Position numbers and translations under genes: made by a program
Shown here: one piece after another, positions 10,062-19,083 of the stretch
Layout of the letters: the number at the start of each line of letters is the position of its first letter
How positions within the stretch are numbered: the stretch's first letter is position 1
The notes under the pieces: model-generated
Seen by the model: the letters and a program-made list of their open reading frames with translations, nothing else
What the model was told of the DNA's origin: nothing
The model's database searches: none
Assembly: GCF_900199725.1 (NCBI RefSeq)
Contig: NZ_LT904903.1
Span: 498,377 to 560,000 of the forward strand
Source: Cytobacillus massiliigabonensis
Lineage (GTDB): Bacteria > Bacillota > Bacilli > Bacillales > Cytobacillaceae
Length of the DNA: 61,624 nucleotides
Direction of reading: 5' to 3'

Positions 10062-10670
10062 ATGGCACCTTTAAATGAAGATCAATTAGAAACTATCCGA
10101 AATGAACGTAAGATACAAATTATGCGAGCTGCGATTAAAGTGTTTGCAGAAAACGGATTTAAACTTACAAAGATTTCTTTAATCGCAAAGGAAGCTGGAA
10201 TTAGCCATGGCTTAGTTTATCATTATTTCAAATCAAAGGAGGAAGTGTTATACGAAAGCCTTGAATGGGCAATGGAATTAAATGAAACGCGTAAATTTCT
10301 TACAGAGCTTTCGAGAATGGAATTATCTCCATTAGAAAAAATACGTAAATTTACTAAGTTTGCCCTTTCATCAAGCATGTCTACAAGTAGTGATATATTT
10401 CGCATTATCCAGCACCTAGAACATACGGAAGGTGTTCCTGGGCATATACTTGAATTTACGAAAAACGTAGGAATGATGTTTGTAGAATTTTTCATTCCAA
10501 TTTTTAAAGAGGGACAAGAAGCAGGTGAAGTGATCCAAGAAGATCCTGAAGAGCTTGTTGGAATATTTCTAACCATTATTTCAGGAGTGATGGCAGATGA
10601 TCCCGATTTTTGGCATGAAAATATGGATCGTAAAATTGCCATTTTCTTGAGAATGATTACAACACGTTAA
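10062..10670 (+). CDS. TetR family transcriptional repressor
   Basis: A 202-residue regulator. Residues about 12-60 form the TetR DNA-binding domain, with the recognition helix GISHGLVYHYFKSKEEVL; the rest is the ligand-binding helical domain. I take the ATG at 10062 (after AGGAG) over a TTG at 10053. It precedes a two-gene DrrAB-type exporter, and two imperfect palindromes in front of the exporter (10748-10816) are the likely operators. It probably de-represses the exporter on binding an unidentified drug. No palindrome is obvious before its own start, so autoregulation is not visible. Confidence 0.85.
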   Translation: MAPLNEDQLETIRNERKIQIMRAAIKVFAENGFKLTKISLIAKEAGISHGLVYHYFKSKEEVLYESLEWAMELNETRKFLTELSRMELSPLEKIRKFTKFALSSSMSTSSDIFRIIQHLEHTEGVPGHILEFTKNVGMMFVEFFIPIFKEGQEAGEVIQEDPEELVGIFLTIISGVMADDPDFWHENMDRKIAIFLRMITTR

Positions 10671-10747
10671 TCGAGTTTTTACCTCCCCTCGATTTAGTCA
10701 CCAGAATTTCCTGTTGACAAAACGAGGGGATATATTTTACCTTTATA

Positions 10748-10816
10748 TTGACTGGTTTAATCAATCAAAAATCAGTCATTGTTTTTAACTTTTAATTGAC
10801 TGACTTAATCAATCAA
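10748..10816 (+). promoter_or_regulatory. Two TetR-type operators before the ABC exporter
   Basis: Two 21-base imperfect palindromes of the form TTGACTG-N2-TTAATCAATCAA (with one base variation in the centre) lie at 10748-10768 and 10796-10816. The second ends immediately before the ribosome binding site AAGGAG. They are 48 bases apart centre to centre. Each is close to dyad symmetric, as TetR sites usually are. Confidence 0.75.
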
Positions 10817-10830
10817 AAAGGAGTGATGAA

Positions 10831-11772
10831 ATGAAAGAAAGTATTATTTCTGTTCACGATTTAAAGAAATCCTACGGAAAGCATACGGTTTTAGATGGAT
10901 TAAACTTTGAGGTAGAGTGTGGATCAATCTTTGCATTACTTGGTGAAAATGGTGCCGGTAAAACGACAACAGTACGCATCCTATCTACATTAATCCAGGC
11001 CGATAGTGGTATTGCAGCAATTGCTGGATACGATACGCATCGTGAATCTGAATCTGTCAAACAAAAGATTAGCTTAACTGGTCAGTATGCTTCAGTAGAT
11101 GAATTGCTGACAGGCGAAGAAAATCTCATGATGATGGGGCGTCTAAATCACTTGAGCCGCCATTTAGTAAAAAAACGGACAGCGGAACTGCTGGAACAAT
11201 TTGAGTTAACGAATGCTGCAAAAAAACAGGTGAAAACCTATTCTGGCGGGATGCGCAGAAGGCTTGATATTGCTATTAGTCTGCTTGCCTCACCAAAAGT
11301 GATTTTCTTAGATGAACCTACAACTGGACTTGATCCCCGTAGTCGCAAGAATATGTGGAATCTGATTCAACAACTTGCAAAGGACGGTGTAACCATCTTT
11401 TTAACAACACAATACTTGGAAGAAGCTGATCAGCTTGCAGATAAAATTGCTGTTATTGATAATGGAAAGATTGTAGAAGAAGGAACAGCTGAAGAGCTTA
11501 AATGTATGATAGGTGAGGAAAAGCTAGAATTAACTTTCAATGATTTATATGCATTTCAAAATGCTCAAGAGCTTATACAAGGTCAAGTACATGATAATGA
11601 GCGAAGAATTTCGATTCATACTGGTTCAACAGAAAGTTTGCGCCAGTTACTCAATACTTTACATGAACATGGCATTGAGCCTAGCACTGTAACTTTTCGC
11701 AAACCAACGCTTGATGATGTTTTTATGGATATAACAAGTCGTAAAAGAAAGGAGCACTCTGCCAATGCGTAA
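10831..11772 (+). CDS. ABC exporter ATP-binding protein, DrrA type
   Basis: ATPase subunit of a two-component drug exporter, 313 residues. Walker A GENGAGKTT (near residue 37), signature YSGGMRRRLDIAIS, Walker B KVIFLDEPTTGLDP and the switch histidine region replaced by FLTTQYLEEADQLAD are typical of the daunorubicin-type DrrA subfamily. A C-terminal ~80-residue extension matches the usual DUF4162-like accessory region. It overlaps the permease gene by eight bases. Regulation is by the upstream TetR at two operators. Confidence 0.9.
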   Translation: MKESIISVHDLKKSYGKHTVLDGLNFEVECGSIFALLGENGAGKTTTVRILSTLIQADSGIAAIAGYDTHRESESVKQKISLTGQYASVDELLTGEENLMMMGRLNHLSRHLVKKRTAELLEQFELTNAAKKQVKTYSGGMRRRLDIAISLLASPKVIFLDEPTTGLDPRSRKNMWNLIQQLAKDGVTIFLTTQYLEEADQLADKIAVIDNGKIVEEGTAEELKCMIGEEKLELTFNDLYAFQNAQELIQGQVHDNERRISIHTGSTESLRQLLNTLHEHGIEPSTVTFRKPTLDDVFMDITSRKRKEHSANA

Positions 11773-12538
11773 ATCTAAATTATATTGGGCCTTATCAGAT
11801 GGCTGGGTAATGTCTCAACGCAGTTTAAAGCATATTTTCCGTGAGCCAGAGTCCCTATTAATGGCTATTGGGCTACCAGTTGCCATAATGGTCATGTTCG
11901 TTTATGTTTTTGGAGGTGCGATTCAAACTGGGACAGAATATGTGAATTATGTTGTTCCAGGAGTAATCATCACCTGTGCAGGCTTTGGAAGTTCGTTAAT
12001 CGCATTAAGTGTTACAAAGGACATGGTTGGCGGGTTATTTGAACGATTTCGAAGTATGCCCCTCCTTCCATCTTCTTTAATGGCTGGCCACGTAATAGGA
12101 GGGTTCATTCGCAATGTTATTGCAACGACTGTAATTTTCCTTGTTGCACTGCTCATTGGGTTTCAGCCGAATGCGGAATTACTGGAATGGCTAGGTGTGA
12201 TTGTGATTTTATCACTATTCATGTTTTCTCTCAATTGGCTGTTTATTGCAATTGGTTTAATTATGAAAAGTGTGGAAACTTCAAATGCTGCAACGTTTCC
12301 GATGCTGTTTTTGCCATATGTTAGCAGTGCTTTTGTACCAACAGAGACGATGCCAACTTGGCTCCACGCCTTCGCTGAAAACCAGCCTATGACTCCACTG
12401 ATTGAAACATTACGTGGACTTCTTATCGGGGTCCCAATTGGAAACAATTTCTTGTTAAGCATTCTTTGGTTTGGATCTTTATTGATTATAAGCTTCATCA
12501 TTTCTGTGGTAATTTTCAAACGAAAGAAACAAGAATAA
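11765..12538 (+). CDS. ABC-2 type exporter permease, DrrB type
   Basis: Membrane subunit of the exporter, 257 residues with about six hydrophobic helices in the ABC-2 arrangement. The N-terminal RSLKHIFREPESLLMAIGLPV stretch (kept here as a family landmark) and the ETMPTWLHAFAENQPMTPLIE segment near the C terminus are typical of DrrB-like permeases. Translation is coupled to the ATPase gene. The substrate is unknown, but the family exports hydrophobic drugs. Confidence 0.88.
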   Translation: MRKSKLYWALSDGWVMSQRSLKHIFREPESLLMAIGLPVAIMVMFVYVFGGAIQTGTEYVNYVVPGVIITCAGFGSSLIALSVTKDMVGGLFERFRSMPLLPSSLMAGHVIGGFIRNVIATTVIFLVALLIGFQPNAELLEWLGVIVILSLFMFSLNWLFIAIGLIMKSVETSNAATFPMLFLPYVSSAFVPTETMPTWLHAFAENQPMTPLIETLRGLLIGVPIGNNFLLSILWFGSLLIISFIISVVIFKRKKQE

Positions 12539-12655
12539 TCTGTGGGATGGAGGAAGGGAGAATTTAATTTCAATAAAAACAAAAATATAGAACAGAAGAA
12601 ATCTATTGATACTAAGAATGGAAATAGTTTTTAAGTCTTAAATGAAACACTAAAA

Positions 12656-12747
12656 ATGCTAACATTTTACTAACGTTGAGGAAATTAGTGGAGGCTTCTC
12701 ATGATTTCAGCGAACTTTTGAGAGGTTTCTTTTTTCATTTCTTGTGA
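12656..12747 (+). repeat. TGCTAACAT repeat, copy 2, with terminator
   Basis: Shares the TGCTAACAT start, an ATTA-GAGG middle and the end TTTTTTCATTTCTTG with the segment at 17813-17893. Its right half is a terminator: 12691-12701 pairs with 12719-12729 (11 pairs, three G-T) and a T tract follows. It ends the exporter transcript. Confidence 0.65.
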
Positions 12748-13206
12748 TCTGATTATCATTCCCCAAATAAAGCCGACAAGTAGTAAATCCATTTTTTGCT
12801 GCATGATCGAATTTAATTGAAAACACAGCAAAATAGGAAAAATAGTATTCCAAATAATACAAGAAGCTATTTAGGTAAAGTATAATTATTTTGAAATTCC
12901 GAAATCAGCCGCTTTCAAGTAGGCAAGAAACAGCGTCTTTTTCCATTTTAGGTCCATTTTGTAGAATAAATGTGGCATTGGTTGTAAAATAATTAAAGCG
13001 GTGAAGTAGCCGCAGTTGAATGGGGACTTTATTGTTATATAGAACAGAGGTATCTTATTCTATGAATCTTTGGCTATAACCCAAATATATCTTAATCAAA
13101 TAATAGTAAAGAAGACAAATCCCTTAAGATTACATCAAACTATATTGTAATTGGATTGATTTAGTAGGGGATTTAATTAAAATACTGACAAGTTGGAGCT
13201 AAGTTT
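12748..13206. other. Gene-free stretch before the response regulator gene
   Basis: No complete gene is visible in these 459 bases. On the minus strand about 50 open codons ending at about 12890 (...YLKAADFGISK) look like a decayed coding remnant of unknown family. The last 60 bases hold the probable leader of the response regulator gene, but I see no convincing -35/-10 pair. Confidence 0.4.
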
Positions 13207-13878
13207 ATGTACAAAATATTCATTGTAGAAGATGACATGGTCATTGCCAGAACGGTAAAAAATCATCTTCAGCCGTGGGGATTTGAAGTGGAATATGTTT
13301 CTGATTTTCAGAATGTCATGACACAATTTGTTTCTTTTGATCCACAATTAGTTTTATTGGATATCTCTCTTCCTTTTGTGAACGGGTTTACCTTGTGTCA
13401 AGAGATTCGCAAAGTATCCAAGGTACCGATTATTTTTATCTCTTCTGCTTCCGATAACATGAATATTGTGATGGCTATTAATTTGGGCGGGGATGATTTT
13501 ATTGCCAAACCTTTCGACTTGACGATCCTTACTTCAAAAGTACAAGCATTACTTCGACGAACCTACGATTTTACCGGACAAACAAATTTGCTGGAACACC
13601 GTGGGGCTATCCTAAACATAAGTGATGCAACCATTACCTTTAATGGCCAGAAAATCGATTTAACCAAAAACGACCAAAAAATTTTGAATGTTCTACTTGA
13701 AAATAAGGGGAAGGCTGTTTCAAGGGATATTCTAATGACGCGGCTATGGGAAACGGACAGTTTTATTGATGACAATACACTAACGGTGAATATCAACCGT
13801 CTCCGAAAGAAATTAGAGGCAATTGGACTCAATGATTTTATTAAAACCAAGAAAGGACTCGGCTATTTGGTGGACTAA
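13207..13878 (+). CDS. OmpR-family response regulator, BceR-like
   Basis: Two-component regulator of 223 residues. The receiver domain (1-120) has the acidic pair EDD near residue 8, the phospho-acceptor aspartate in LVLLDISLP near residue 52 and lysine in AKPFDL near 103. The C-terminal winged helix contains DNTLTVNINRLRKKLE. It is followed one base later by a small histidine kinase and then an ABC transporter of the BceAB type, so it most likely activates that transporter in response to peptide antibiotics through the site at 14899-14914. Confidence 0.9.
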   Translation: MYKIFIVEDDMVIARTVKNHLQPWGFEVEYVSDFQNVMTQFVSFDPQLVLLDISLPFVNGFTLCQEIRKVSKVPIIFISSASDNMNIVMAINLGGDDFIAKPFDLTILTSKVQALLRRTYDFTGQTNLLEHRGAILNISDATITFNGQKIDLTKNDQKILNVLLENKGKAVSRDILMTRLWETDSFIDDNTLTVNINRLRKKLEAIGLNDFIKTKKGLGYLVD

Positions 13879-13879
13879 T

Positions 13880-14881
13880 ATGAATAAGCATAAAGAAAAT
13901 TTATTTCTTCTATATTTATATAAAAACTGGAAACCGATAGCCTTATTCTGCCTTTTTGTCCTATGCTTTACTATCGTTTTTTCGCTTAGCCATCACCCAC
14001 TCGACCCCATCCTTTACTCCATCCTTTTATGTTCATATATTGTCCTCGTCTTTTTTGTTGTTGATTTTTTAAAATTTATAAAACAATATAAAAGGCTAAA
14101 CAACGCAGAAAAAACCATTATGGTACAAATTGATCAATTGCCTGCCCCCAAAAATGCAATTGAACAGAAATATCAAGAACTGCTGCAAATTTTATATAAA
14201 AATAAGAACGAATTGACCGTTCAAGCTGATATTAAGCAAAAAGATTTAGTTGATTATTTTACGCAGTGGACCCATCAAATTAAAACACCGATTGCGGCGA
14301 TGAGACTCCTTCTTCAATCGGAACAAAAGGAGCAAACGGCCGAATTGGAATTGGAATTGATTAAAATTGAACAATATGTTGAATTTGTTATGCAATATCT
14401 TCGTTTGGAAAATATGTCCAATGATCTTGTTTTTAAGAAATATGAATTAGATGATATCATCAAACAAGCCATCCGCAAAAATGCCAAAATGTTTATTCGA
14501 AAAAAAATCAGTCTGAACTATTCAGATATTAACTGGACCGTATTAACGGATGAAAAATGGCTGATCTTTGTCATAGAACAAATTCTATCCAATGCGCTGA
14601 AGTATACAAAGGAAGGTTCTATTTCAATTTATAGGAAGAATAAACAACTGATTATAGAAGATACTGGCATAGGTATTCAAGCAGAAGATTTACCGCGTGT
14701 ATTTGAAAAGGGCTTTACTGGATTCAATGGCCGTGCCTTTAAACAATCTACGGGGATTGGTTTGTATCTTTGCAAACAAATATTGACCAAGCTATCCCAC
14801 GATATAACCATTGAATCAGAGGTAGGAATAGGAACAAAGGTTATCATTGATTTGGAAACGAAGGAAATCGGGGTGGAATGA
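13880..14881 (+). CDS. Intramembrane-sensing histidine kinase, BceS-like
   Basis: Sensor kinase of 333 residues. Two close membrane segments (about residues 17-37 and 44-62) with almost no extracellular loop are the mark of kinases that sense through a partner ABC transporter. The H box is WTHQIKTPIAAMRLL; N (EQILSNALKYT), G1 (EDTGIGI) and G2 (GIGLYL) boxes follow. I take the ATG at 13880, one base after the regulator stop; the longer in-frame start at 13823 lies inside the regulator gene. Confidence 0.9.
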   Translation: MNKHKENLFLLYLYKNWKPIALFCLFVLCFTIVFSLSHHPLDPILYSILLCSYIVLVFFVVDFLKFIKQYKRLNNAEKTIMVQIDQLPAPKNAIEQKYQELLQILYKNKNELTVQADIKQKDLVDYFTQWTHQIKTPIAAMRLLLQSEQKEQTAELELELIKIEQYVEFVMQYLRLENMSNDLVFKKYELDDIIKQAIRKNAKMFIRKKISLNYSDINWTVLTDEKWLIFVIEQILSNALKYTKEGSISIYRKNKQLIIEDTGIGIQAEDLPRVFEKGFTGFNGRAFKQSTGIGLYLCKQILTKLSHDITIESEVGIGTKVIIDLETKEIGVE

Positions 14882-14898
14882 TAACGAAAAACTTCAGT

Positions 14899-14914
14899 CT
14901 TACATTTTTGTAAG
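14899..14914 (+). promoter_or_regulatory. BceR-type binding site upstream of the bceAB-like genes
   Basis: Perfect inverted repeat CTTACA-TTTT-TGTAAG. The core TTACA-N4-TGTAA fits the TNACA-N4-TGTAA consensus known for BceR-like regulators. A further half site TTGTAAGC lies at about 14929. A TATACT -10 box stands 54 bases downstream (14968-14973) with no good -35, as expected for an activated promoter. Confidence 0.8.
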
Positions 14915-15010
14915 TTTGAGCCCTTATTTGTAAGCAAAAGCTATGTCTGAGTGAATGAAGCCATTGCTATACTGAACATGTAGTTAAAGGAAGAGACGGA
15001 GGAATTTCTC

Positions 15011-15778
15011 ATGGCATTACTAGAGGTGAAAAATTTAAAAAAAGTATACACAACTCGGTTCGGTGGCAATCATGTTCAGGCACTTTCAGACGTTAGTTTT
15101 TCAGTGGAAGAAGGGGAATATGTTGCGATTATGGGCGAATCCGGTTCCGGGAAGACGACTTTATTAAATATATTAGCTGCTCTTGATAAACCGACTAGTG
15201 GCGAAGTTTTACTGAATGACAAAGATATTGTATCCATAAGTGAAAAAGAAATTTCTGCATTTCGTCGGAGGAATCTCGGATTTGTTTTTCAGGACTTTAA
15301 CTTACTCGATACATTTTCATTACAAGACAATATCTATTTACCGCTCGTATTATCCGGCACATCATACAGTGAAATGAGTAATCGTTTAAGGCCGCTTGTC
15401 GAAAACTTAAGGATTAAAGATATTTTAACAAAATTTCCATATGAAGTTTCCGGTGGTCAAAAACAGCGGGCAGCGGTTGCGAGAGCCCTCATAACAAATC
15501 CCAAGCTCGTTCTTGCTGATGAGCCGACCGGTGCGTTGGATTCACGTGCCGCTGATGATTTACTGCAGATTTTCTCACAGATTAATCAAGAAGGCCAAAC
15601 AATTCTTATGGTGACCCATAGTACCAAGGCCGCCAGCCATGCAAGCCGCGTTCTGTTTATTAAAGATGGAGCCGTGTTCCATCAAATCTATAAAGGATCC
15701 TTATCCAATGAAGCGATGTACCAAAGAATTTCGGATACATTAAACATCATTGCAACGGGCGGTGATAGAAATGAGTAG
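15011..15778 (+). CDS. ABC transporter ATPase, BceA-like
   Basis: ATPase of a peptide-antibiotic detoxification transporter, 255 residues. Walker A MGESGSGKTT (near residue 38), signature VSGGQKQRAAVARAL and Walker B LVLADEPTGALDS are of the MacB/LolD type that pairs with FtsX-like permeases. The ribosome binding site GACGGAGGA lies seven bases before the ATG. It overlaps the permease gene by eight bases. Together with the two-component genes upstream it forms a complete Bce-like module. Confidence 0.92.
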   Translation: MALLEVKNLKKVYTTRFGGNHVQALSDVSFSVEEGEYVAIMGESGSGKTTLLNILAALDKPTSGEVLLNDKDIVSISEKEISAFRRRNLGFVFQDFNLLDTFSLQDNIYLPLVLSGTSYSEMSNRLRPLVENLRIKDILTKFPYEVSGGQKQRAAVARALITNPKLVLADEPTGALDSRAADDLLQIFSQINQEGQTILMVTHSTKAASHASRVLFIKDGAVFHQIYKGSLSNEAMYQRISDTLNIIATGGDRNE

Positions 15779-17747
15779 ATTTTTCTACACCAAACTTGCC
15801 CTAACCAATATTAATAAACACCGGAAAACGTATATCCCTTATATTCTTACATGTATCAGTACCATTGCTATGTTTTACATGATGCATTTTATGTCGGGAA
15901 ATCCGGGACTGAAAGAAATGTCCGGTGGTGATGCCTTGATTACGATTTTGAATTTAGGCAACATTGTCATCGGGATCTTTTCCGTTATTTTCTTGTTCTA
16001 TACAAATAGCTTTTTAATTAAACAGCGAAAAAAAGAATTTGGTCTATTCAACATTCTTGGTATGGAGAAAAAGCATATTTCCAAAGTAATTGTTTGGGAG
16101 GTCTTCTTCGTCACTGTCTTTAGTCTTGCCATTGGTTTAGCAAGCGGAATGATTGTAGGCAAGTTAATGTTTTTGCTCTTAAATAATATTTTACACTTTG
16201 AAGTACCACTTACGTATTTTGTTTCGATAAAATCAATAGGAATTACATCGATCCTATTTCTTGGCATTTTTGTCCTAACCCTTCTAAACAATTTAAGGCA
16301 AATTCACCTGGCAAAACCGATTGAATTATTGCGAGGCGGTCAGGTTGGTGAAAAGGAACCAAAAACAAAATGGGTCCTCGTTATAATCGGGGTGGCAGCA
16401 CTCGCATCCGGATACTATATCGCACTAGTAACTGAATCTCCATTAGCTGCGCTCAATAAGTTTTTCTTAGCCGTGCTACTCGTCATTATCGGAACATACT
16501 CATTGTTTACAGCAGGTACGATAGCCCTATTAAAATTGATGAGAAAAAACAAAGGATACTACTATCAAACTAAACATTTTATCAGTGTATCAGGCATGAT
16601 TTATCGGATGAAACAAAACGCAGTAGGTCTAGCCAATATTTGTATTCTTTCCACCATGGTATTGGTCATGTTGTCAAGCACGGTATCCCTTTACATTGGA
16701 ATAGAAGATTCGATAGAAAATCGCTATCCGAAGGAAATTGATATTTCAGCCAATAATATTTCCGAAGAGCAGGCACAAGTAGTTGAAAAAATAATACATG
16801 AAGAAGCGGAAAAGCATCAAATTGAAATAATAGACCCGGTTCATTACCGTTCTGCAGATTTTCCAGCAATTAGGGGAGGAAATACTTTTACAACAGACAG
16901 TACAACAATGCAGTCACTTACAAATATTTCAATGATTGAACTAATCTCGCTTGATGAGTTTAATCAGTTGGAAAAACAGTCTGCTAAACTGGAGGACAAT
17001 GAAGTTCTAATTTACACGTTTAAGGGAAAGCCTGTTGAAAATACTATTACAATATCAGGAAAGGAATTTCAAATTAAAGACCAGTTAAAGGGTCTATCGT
17101 TCAACGGCGATAGTTCCGGTATGTTAACAGATGGATACTTAGTCGTCGTAAAAGATGAAGAAACGATTAAATCTCTATATCCTGATGAGGCATTGGAGCA
17201 AGTAGAATGGAAGGATTTATCATATTTTTCAGGCTTTGATGCTAAGGGAAGCACTGAAAATGAAATTGCCCTAACAAAGGCCATATCCCTAAAGCTAAAG
17301 GAAGCCTCCATCGATGGCTATGCAGAAGGGCAAGAGGAATCAAAAGAATCTTTCTATTCTTTATACGGAGGTTTATTTTTCCTTGGTCTATTTCTTGGCG
17401 CATTATTCATTATGGCAACCGTCTTAATTATGTATTATAAGCAAATATCTGAAGGCTATGATGACAAAGAACGATTTGCAATTATGCAAAAAGTAGGCTT
17501 GAGTAAAGAGGAAATTAAAAAATCGATTAAGAGCCAAGTACTCGTTGTGTTTTTCTTGCCACTTGTTGCAGCCGTTATTCACATAGCCTTCGCATTCAAA
17601 GTGATCACGAAACTATTGGCTTTACTAAACTTAACAAATATTGGTCTTTTTGTCATTTGTACAGCCGCAACCATACTCATCTTTGCTGTATTTTATGCTA
17701 TGGTTTACACATTAACAGCAAGAGAATACTATAAGATTGTTAGTTAG
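15771..17747 (+). CDS. ABC transporter permease, BceB-like (FtsX domain)
   Basis: Permease of 658 residues with ten predicted helices: one, then an FtsX bundle of three, further pairs, a large extracellular domain of ~220 residues (about 310-530) between helices 7 and 8, and a final FtsX bundle. This is the BceB plan, in which the external domain recognises lipid-bound peptide antibiotics such as bacitracin and signals flux to the kinase. I use the ATG at 15771 (after GGTGATAG). Which antibiotic is handled cannot be read from the sequence. Confidence 0.92.
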   Translation: MSRFFYTKLALTNINKHRKTYIPYILTCISTIAMFYMMHFMSGNPGLKEMSGGDALITILNLGNIVIGIFSVIFLFYTNSFLIKQRKKEFGLFNILGMEKKHISKVIVWEVFFVTVFSLAIGLASGMIVGKLMFLLLNNILHFEVPLTYFVSIKSIGITSILFLGIFVLTLLNNLRQIHLAKPIELLRGGQVGEKEPKTKWVLVIIGVAALASGYYIALVTESPLAALNKFFLAVLLVIIGTYSLFTAGTIALLKLMRKNKGYYYQTKHFISVSGMIYRMKQNAVGLANICILSTMVLVMLSSTVSLYIGIEDSIENRYPKEIDISANNISEEQAQVVEKIIHEEAEKHQIEIIDPVHYRSADFPAIRGGNTFTTDSTTMQSLTNISMIELISLDEFNQLEKQSAKLEDNEVLIYTFKGKPVENTITISGKEFQIKDQLKGLSFNGDSSGMLTDGYLVVVKDEETIKSLYPDEALEQVEWKDLSYFSGFDAKGSTENEIALTKAISLKLKEASIDGYAEGQEESKESFYSLYGGLFFLGLFLGALFIMATVLIMYYKQISEGYDDKERFAIMQKVGLSKEEIKKSIKSQVLVVFFLPLVAAVIHIAFAFKVITKLLALLNLTNIGLFVICTAATILIFAVFYAMVYTLTAREYYKIVS

Positions 17748-17812
17748 AGACACGGACTGATTTCTTACTTATTCAAGAAAAGGGTGCTTTAAATAAATTA
17801 TTCTGTTCGATC

Positions 17813-17893
17813 TTGCTAACATAGATAATATTAATCGAGGATTCACATAAGTTCATTGAACTTATGTGAATCCTCTTTTTTCATTTCTTGCGT
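17813..17893 (+). repeat. TGCTAACAT repeat, copy 3, with terminator
   Basis: Starts TTGCTAACATAGATAATATT and ends TTTTTTCATTTCTTGCGTGA, resembling copy 2. Inside it 17837-17855 pairs perfectly with 17857-17875 (19 bp) and a T tract follows, so it serves as the terminator of the bceAB-like operon. Confidence 0.75.
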
Positions 17894-18097
17894 GACAGCT
17901 TGGCACACATTTTTCGTGATTTAGTCATCGGTATAGCGAAGCGTGATCTATGATCTGTTCAAGTAATAAACCCGTCTCGGCAAGAAGTGATGTATGGGTG
18001 TGTTTTAAACTATGTAATATTTTTTTGTGATGCTGATCGTGCGGTTCAGGAAATTGACAACCTTCCACTCGAGTTGCACGATTTTACCAAAAAATTA

Positions 18098-18152
18098 TTG
18101 ACCGTTATATCGACTGCTGATATACTTAATGTATCAGCAGTCGATATAACGG
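18098..18152 (+). promoter_or_regulatory. padR promoter buried in a 21-bp inverted repeat
   Basis: TTGACC (18098-18103), a 17-base spacer and TATACT (18121-18126) form a near-consensus vegetative promoter. A perfect 21-bp inverted repeat (18102-18122 and 18132-18152, nine-base loop) covers the spacer, the -10 box and the transcription start. It is probably the PadR operator. The stretch 17894-18097 before it contains nothing I recognise. Confidence 0.8.
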
Positions 18153-18170
18153 TTTACGATAGGTGGTGTA

Positions 18171-18491
18171 ATGATGGAGGAAAAAGCTCCGTTAACAGAA
18201 GGTGTATATTATATTCTTTTATCTCTGTATGAACCTAGGCATGGATACGGGATTATGCAGTTTGTTTCTGAGCTGAGTAATGGCCGTGTTGTACTTGGAG
18301 CGGGAACTATTTATGGAGCCATTAAAACATTGGTTAATAGAAAATGGATTATTCCGCTGGATGAGGAAGGGCGAAAAAAGGAATATGTGATTACAGATAC
18401 TGGTAAATTAATGGTTGAATATGAAATCAAAAGACTTAGTGAGCTGTATAATAATGGCTTAGCGATTGCGAAGGGAGAGGACTTAACGTGA
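18171..18491 (+). CDS. PadR family transcriptional regulator
   Basis: A 106-residue winged-helix repressor. The PadR signature runs from LTEGVYYILLSLYEPRHGYGIM through GAGTIYGAIKTLVNRKWI to KKEYVITDTGK, and a C-terminal dimerisation helix follows. AGGTGG precedes the ATG (18171, or 18174). Its stop overlaps the GTG start of a DUF2812 gene, a pairing seen repeatedly in Firmicutes. The large inverted repeat over its promoter suggests strong autoregulation. Confidence 0.9.
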   Translation: MMEEKAPLTEGVYYILLSLYEPRHGYGIMQFVSELSNGRVVLGAGTIYGAIKTLVNRKWIIPLDEEGRKKEYVITDTGKLMVEYEIKRLSELYNNGLAIAKGEDLT

Positions 18492-19018
18492 GGAAAGTAT
18501 TGTATCGCTTTTTTGTGGATTATGAAAAAGAAGAAAAATGGGTTAATGAAATGGGAGCACAAGGATGGCATTTACAAAAGTTTTTTTTCGCACGTTTTAC
18601 ATTTACAAGGGGTGAGCCTGGGGAATTTATTTACCGCAATGAATTTATTAGCGGGATGTCCTCAAGCGAAAAGAATGATTACTTTGAATTTCTGAAAGAT
18701 AGCGGGATTTCAATTATTAATGAATTGGGTGGCTGGGTATACATGAAAAAGACAGCAGCTGATGGCCCATTTGAACTTTACACGGATACAAAGTCGAAAA
18801 TTGCCTATTATAAACGAATGTTAAATATTTTTGCTTTACTCTTTTTCATTAATGCTTGGATGGGGATTGCGAACATCAGTAATTTATGGGATAAACCAAG
18901 CTACGGATTCATTGTTGGTTTTTTTAATATAGCTGCAGCATTGCTAATAGCATTTCCAATAATAAAAATAATACAGCGTAAAAGGCTTTTAGAGAAAGAT
19001 CAGAAGTTTTTCGAATGA
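18488..19018 (+). CDS. DUF2812 domain membrane protein
   Basis: A 176-residue protein: an N-terminal soluble DUF2812-type region (YRFFVDYEKEEKWVNEMGAQGWHLQKF, split by aromatic residues) followed by two hydrophobic helices (about residues 112-130 and 138-156) and a basic tail. It starts at GTG overlapping the padR stop. PadR-DUF2812 pairs are common, but the molecular role of DUF2812 is not established; a PadR-controlled envelope response is a reasonable guess. Confidence 0.75.
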   Translation: MRKVLYRFFVDYEKEEKWVNEMGAQGWHLQKFFFARFTFTRGEPGEFIYRNEFISGMSSSEKNDYFEFLKDSGISIINELGGWVYMKKTAADGPFELYTDTKSKIAYYKRMLNIFALLFFINAWMGIANISNLWDKPSYGFIVGFFNIAAALLIAFPIIKIIQRKRLLEKDQKFFE

Positions 19019-19083
19019 CTGTTAGCAGAGGTAATGTTGTTCGCATGCAAATAACATGTTCCTTTGAATCGCGTGCACGTAAT

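Noticed and set aside
13823..13879. Longer N terminus for the BceS-like kinase starting at 13823
   Set aside because: These codons lie inside the response regulator gene in another frame; the ATG at 13880 gives the normal kinase N terminus.
17987..18232. Open frame of 81 codons overlapping the padR promoter and start
   Set aside because: No ribosome binding site, it runs through the promoter/operator dyad and the true padR gene in another frame, and the peptide has no domain-like character.
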